A stretch of DNA of 64,000 bases from Loripinus fragilis. Taxonomy: Eukaryota > Mollusca > Bivalvia > Lucinida > Lucinidae. The DNA lies in the NCBI GenBank assembly GCA_964019695.1, contig OZ026522.1:14630687-14694686 (forward strand). The letters are read 5' to 3'. Shown one piece after another: positions 32,201 to 38,200 of this stretch. The position numbers were made by a program, and so were the translations under genes. Every line of letters begins with the position of its first letter. The stretch's first letter is position 1. The notes beneath the pieces were generated by a model. That model was given only the letters and a program-made list of their open reading frames with translations. It was not told where the DNA came from and ran no database searches.

Positions 32201-35200
32201 CATTTCCAGGAATATTCTATTTTTGTCTATCAATTTGGACTAAAGTCATGCCGAACCAAATATCGGCAAAATATTTAAGACCAATACTATTTTGATTACA
32301 AAATATCTCAATCTTAATTGGAATATTGTAAAAAGTTCTATTTTTTACCAAAAAAATGATTGAATTTAAATAAGAATTTCAAAATTATTATTGGTTTCAG
32401 ATGGATGCTTTGTGCTCAATTTCATCCCATATTGCATCAGTTTACGATATAGTGCACCTTTGGACAATTAATTGGGTTTTCTTTTTAGATATACACATAC
32501 AAATTTGTGTACAACCAAATATTGACCTAATTTGTAGACTCGTTTTAATTTTCTTATGTGGTTTACTATCAGTCTCCAACAATACCGATAATTCATAATT
32601 GCTTCAGACAAAAGTCAGTTCATCTTCGTTTGCCTAAAATAATTTTTACCTTTAAAAGAGCTGTTGATATGTCAGTAAGGGCTGGTCAAAATTTCAAGTG
32701 GTCCAAGTTTGATTATAGCTGACAGTTGCATAGGCATACATTAAAGGGAAACCCAAATCATATGGAAAGTTCACCATATCTTCAGAACATATTGCCTAAC
32801 GGATGAACATTGAGCAGCCATAAAAACGGAATGCTGAGACTGCTCATGTCTAAATTGTGATGTCTCCAACATGCACAGTCTGCTTGATAGGTCAGTGCAT
32901 TGAGGGAATAGCTGTCTTAGGATAGATTTTTGGACGCTCCTTCAAGTTACATAAAACATGTCAGAGCAGTGTATAGACAAAGAATGTATAATTATTTGGT
33001 ACAAGTTTCAGGCATGTTGCATCGCTGGTTACAGAGATATCACACTAGGATCAGAACGTTAAGATTATCCCTCGTAAATCAGGATTTTCATAAACATCTA
33101 GTCCTTGAAAACTGTAGTATAGTAATTAGAAGTCCTTGAAAAGTCCTTGAATTTTACTCAACCTTGCCTGTACGAACCCTTATGAATGCTTAATAAAATG
33201 GTAAAATAACCAATAGCCAGGATCTCACTTTTGCAAAGAGTTAAGAGATGTTTTCTAATGCTGTGGCTGAGTAGATGTTATAATTTCTGTTCTCTAGGTA
33301 TGCCAAAGTGGAGATATCAGCGTCCTCACCAATTGTTCCGTTCCGTGAGACGATCATTCCCCCACCTACCATGGACATGGTGAATGAGTCAATACAAGAA
33401 CAACAGACTCAGGTGATTAGGAGTGAGAGATGGAAGGAATCAGAAGAGGAGGAAGAGGTGATAGAAGAAGGAGTGGTGAAGATATATACTCGAGGTAAAA
33501 GCTGCATGATACAAGTCCGAGCGGTACCCCTTCCTCCAGAGGTGACAGATATTCTAGAGAATAGCCAGTTTCTGATAAAGATGTTGGATCAGTATATTTC
33601 TTCCTGTGTGTCAGGAAAAGCAAAAGCAAAATTAGGACAGAGCATCAAGTTGAAAGAATCGACGAAAAATGATATAAGGGAATTTAAAGATAAATTAGAG
33701 AAGGCTTTCACTGAAGCGGGTAAACAGTGGAAAGACTGTGCGAATAAGATATGGGCTTTCGGGCCTCGTAGGGTTGGACCAAATCTGTTACTGAATAAAG
33801 TTGAAGGATATAACAGGATATCAGTGTGGAAATGTTTAGATGGTGACTTAAGTCTGGGGGAATATTCTGTAAGGGACTATGACACTAGTATATCAAGTGG
33901 TTTTCAGTTAGCGACATTGACTGGTCCCCTGTGTGAGGAACCACTGAGAGGGGTTTGTTTTATTGTTGAAAAATGGGATTACTTTATGGATGAATCTAGT
34001 GGTAATTCTGAATCAAATCCATTGGAAATGAATAATCAGACAGACACGGATATAGGGAACTTGGAGGCTACATCAGAATCTCATATTGGTTCTTTAGAAA
34101 TTAACTTAGAAAATGTTCATATGGGGGAGAGTGACCCAGTGAAAGGTCAAGGCGAAAGTGAATCATGTGATAGAAATCAGACAGAATCTACTTGTCTTTC
34201 ACAATTCTCACAGCCTGAGACATCTGTCACAGCAGTGACAGATGTCTCAGTCTGTGAGAAATGTGATAGAGAAGCAGAAGACACTGAACATAAAGAAAGT
34301 CTGAGTGAATTAAATCCTAGCGTCACCAAAATTAACAGACAGAGAAGTAAAATATCAGAGTCGGGGAGTATACATGACCTTGAGTTTGAAAAATCAAATG
34401 ACCTTGACCTAGATAGTGATAGTGATGATTCAGTCACAGGGAAACAGACTGAAAGTCGTGGTAATTTATCGGGACAGCTGATATCAATCTCTAAGGAAGC
34501 CTGTCGTAAAGCTTTCCAGACTCAGCCACAGAGATTAATGGTAGCCATGTATAAATGCACAGTACAGTGTACAACAGAAGCCTTAGGTAAGATTCTTGTT
34601 AGCAAGAGGTTTTTATGCTCCCCAATGGGAGAGCATATCGCCGCCCCTTTGTCTGTCCATTTGTTTGTCATAATTTTGTCCGGAGCATAACAGAAAAACC
34701 TACAATAGATATCAACACCAAACTTCAGTGGAAGATAGATCTTTATGTAGAGAGATGTAGTGTACAAGAACCATAACTCTTTTGCATAATTTAGGAGTAA
34801 TTGCCCTTTGTTATTTTTCATACATGTACTTAGTCCGTAGCATAACCCCAAAACTATAAGAGATATCAACTTGAAACTTCATTGGTAGATAGATCTCGAT
34901 GTTGAGCAGTGCAATAAACAGTAAAACATGTGTAAAACGGCAACTCAAAAATAGACAAAAAAAAGATCTTAATGACAAATGGTAGCTCAAAGAAGGTTGA
35001 AAGTATTGCAGAATGCTCCCTTTGGAGCATTCTGCAATACTTTTGACCTGCATTAAGCTACCATTTGTCTAAAAAAACAATTTTTTTTTTTGAGAGTGGC
35101 CGTTTTACACAGGTTTTACTGTACAAGAATCATACCTCTTTTTTGCATAATGTAGGAGTTATTGCCCTTTGTTACTTTTCATATTTATATTTTGTCCAGA

Positions 35201-38200
35201 TCATAACACAAAAACTATAAGAGGTATCAACACCAAACATCATTGGTAGATAGATCTCGATGTGAAGGAGGGCAGTGTACAAGAATCATAATTCTCTTTT
35301 GCATAATTTAGGAGCTATTTCCCTTTGTTATTTTTCATGCTTAAATTTTGTCTGGAGCATAACACTTGACTTGACTTGATCCTGAGTTTATTTTTCTACT
35401 GCTGCGGGTGTCCCATATGCTGCACCAAATAAAGGCCCCACAATTTAATACTAATCATCTTAAACTAATATCTTTAGTAATGGACTCTAGCATTTCAGAA
35501 GTAGAATTTTAAAGTGTAAATCAGTATTTTTATTAAGTTTTCAGTCCTTGAAAATAGTAAGAAAGTTCTTTAGAAGTCCTTGAAAAGTCCTTAATTTTAC
35601 ACAATCTTGCCTGTATGAACCCTGAAACAGGAAATGCACATTTGATCAATATTTTCTCATTTTTTTGAGGGCTGTTGTACTTAGACATTTTTTCCAATCA
35701 ACATGCTTAGGGAGTGTCTGGTTTGTGTAATCTGTAACTCCAACAGTTTTCATTCCTTTATATTCAAACTTTGCATGATGATTCTTCATGCATTGAAGAT
35801 GTGCACCTCCTATTTTGTGCACATTTGATAATATTTTATTATACTTTTGGGAGTGTTGAACTTATACATTATAACCTACACCACCTCTTGGGTGCTTACT
35901 TTGTGTAATCTTGCTAATCTGTAACTCCAACAGTTTTCATTCTCTATATTCAATCCTTGCATACATACATGCTGAAGTTGTGCACCTCCTATTTTGTGCA
36001 GTTTAAATATATACATTTTCTCTTCATTTTTGGATGTTGAATTTAGACATAGTCTTCCCTCGTAGATATATCAATATACAATCAGTATTTCAGCGGCGCA
36101 GGTCCAGAGCAGAGTTTGATCTTGTTGACTTAGGTTTTGCCTCACTTTTTGTTTCCAATAAATAACTTTCGAAGGGATACATCAATTTCATTCAAAATTT
36201 ACAGAAGGGTAAAGCATTTTTCAATACATGTCAACTTCTAATCTGGAGATCATTAGCAAAAGTTTGACTGAGCTATGGCCCTTTTTTGACTTATGTTTTT
36301 TCCACACTTTTGGTTTCTGATAAATTACTTTTGAAGGGATCCATCAGTTTCATTAAATATTTACACAGGACTTTAGTTAAGAGTGCGTAACAGAAAAATA
36401 ACTCTCTTATTTTACAACCCAAACATATGTTGTGGGTACTCAAAAGAACCGTCTCAATGAGATGGTTCTTTTGAGCACCCAAAATATATGATAAAAAATA
36501 TGGGTAAGAAAATATTTTCAATTTTATGCTGAATTTTTTTGTACATCTAAACCTGTGTTTACAGACTACCAGAGTTTGGTCTTGTTGACTAAGGTTTCAC
36601 CTCACTTTTGGTTTCCGATCAATAACTTTTGAAGGGGTACATCAAATTCATTCAAAATTAGAGGAGAAAAACATTGTTAAATACAGGTGAAGTTCAAATT
36701 TGGAGATCAACAGCGATTTTTGACTGTGTTATGGCCCTTTTTTGACTTAGGTTATGCCAGACCACACATCCCGTTCTTGAATTCTATTTTTTTTTTTTAT
36801 GACAACTGTTTGTTTGTTTGATTTGATTCTTTACATCCCATCAACAATCTTTCAGTTAAACAGGGACGGGTCTTCCTGGGTTGAACCAGTACTAAGCTAG
36901 GATTAATGTTCTAGCTCAAGGACCACAATGCAGTGACGCTGGTGAGGCTCGAACCTGCAGCCCTCGGTCTCGAGTCAAGCACTCTACCACTGAGCCTGCT
37001 GCCCCTCGGTCTCAAGCACTCTACCACTGAGCCACTGTGCTCCCTTTTATGACAGCTGACAGCATAGATTTAGAATTTTTCATATAGAATTGAGAGTATT
37101 TCCTTTTTTGTTTTGGATGCTCACAAAATTCTTCTCATAGAAATGGTTCTTTTGAGCACCCAACAACATAATTGAGCCGCAACATGTGATTTCCAACAAT
37201 GTGGCATTCTGACATGAATAGACTCAGATAAGACTGTGCAGCCTCCTTTTAAGCTTAGAAACTCCAAATGATATTCAGTCAGTAGCTTAATATTCATAGA
37301 ATATTCAAGCGACTAGCAAAGGCTCTCATCAGACTGTGCGTATGCGCAGGCTGATACCACATTGTTGGAAATCCCATGTTGCGGCTCATATGTTTTGAGT
37401 AATACATACATTTTTTTTTTGATCACACAATTTTATTTAGAGCATGTGATAGGGGGCATGAAATTATCCCTATCTCCTCAATCATCCCCTATGGGAGTGC
37501 AGTTGCTCAGTGGTAGAGCGCTTGACTTGAGACTGAGGGGCCGCGGGTTTGAGCCTCACTGCGTCACTGCATTATGTCCTTGAGCAAGAACATTAATCCT
37601 AGCTTAGTACTGGTTCAACCCAGGAAGACCTGTCCCTATTTAACTGAAAGATTGTTGATGGGATGTAAAGAATCAAATCAATCAGCCCCTAACTTTGTTA
37701 CCCATTTCAGGAAAGCTGTATGCTGTCATTGGGAAGAGAAATGGTAGAATCCTCGGTGATGACTTACGGGAAGGGACACAAATGTTCAGTATAGAGGCTG
37801 TCATTCCTGTCATAGAAAGCTTCGGATTTTCAGAGAGCATCAGGAAAAAGACGAGCGGACTGGCAAGTCCTCAGCTTGTCTTCAGCCATTGGGAAGTGAG
37901 TTCAAATATACCAAACTTTACCAGGCCTTGAGGTTATAAAAATAAATTCATGCTCAACTCTACTGAGCTAATCTACTCTACTCAAGTTTCACCTAACCAT
38001 GCTTTTTCCTGGGCAAGCTTGAACAAGCAGTTAACCAGTACTTTGTGCACATACTTTCGCTTGTAACTGACAACAACCCTTCTTGAATGATTCAGCGGAA
38101 GGGAGGAGAATGACCGTAGAAATTATTTCGTGGAGATTGATCATGAAATAATTTCTACGGTCATTCTCCTCCCTTCCGCTGAATCATTCAGGAAGGGTTG

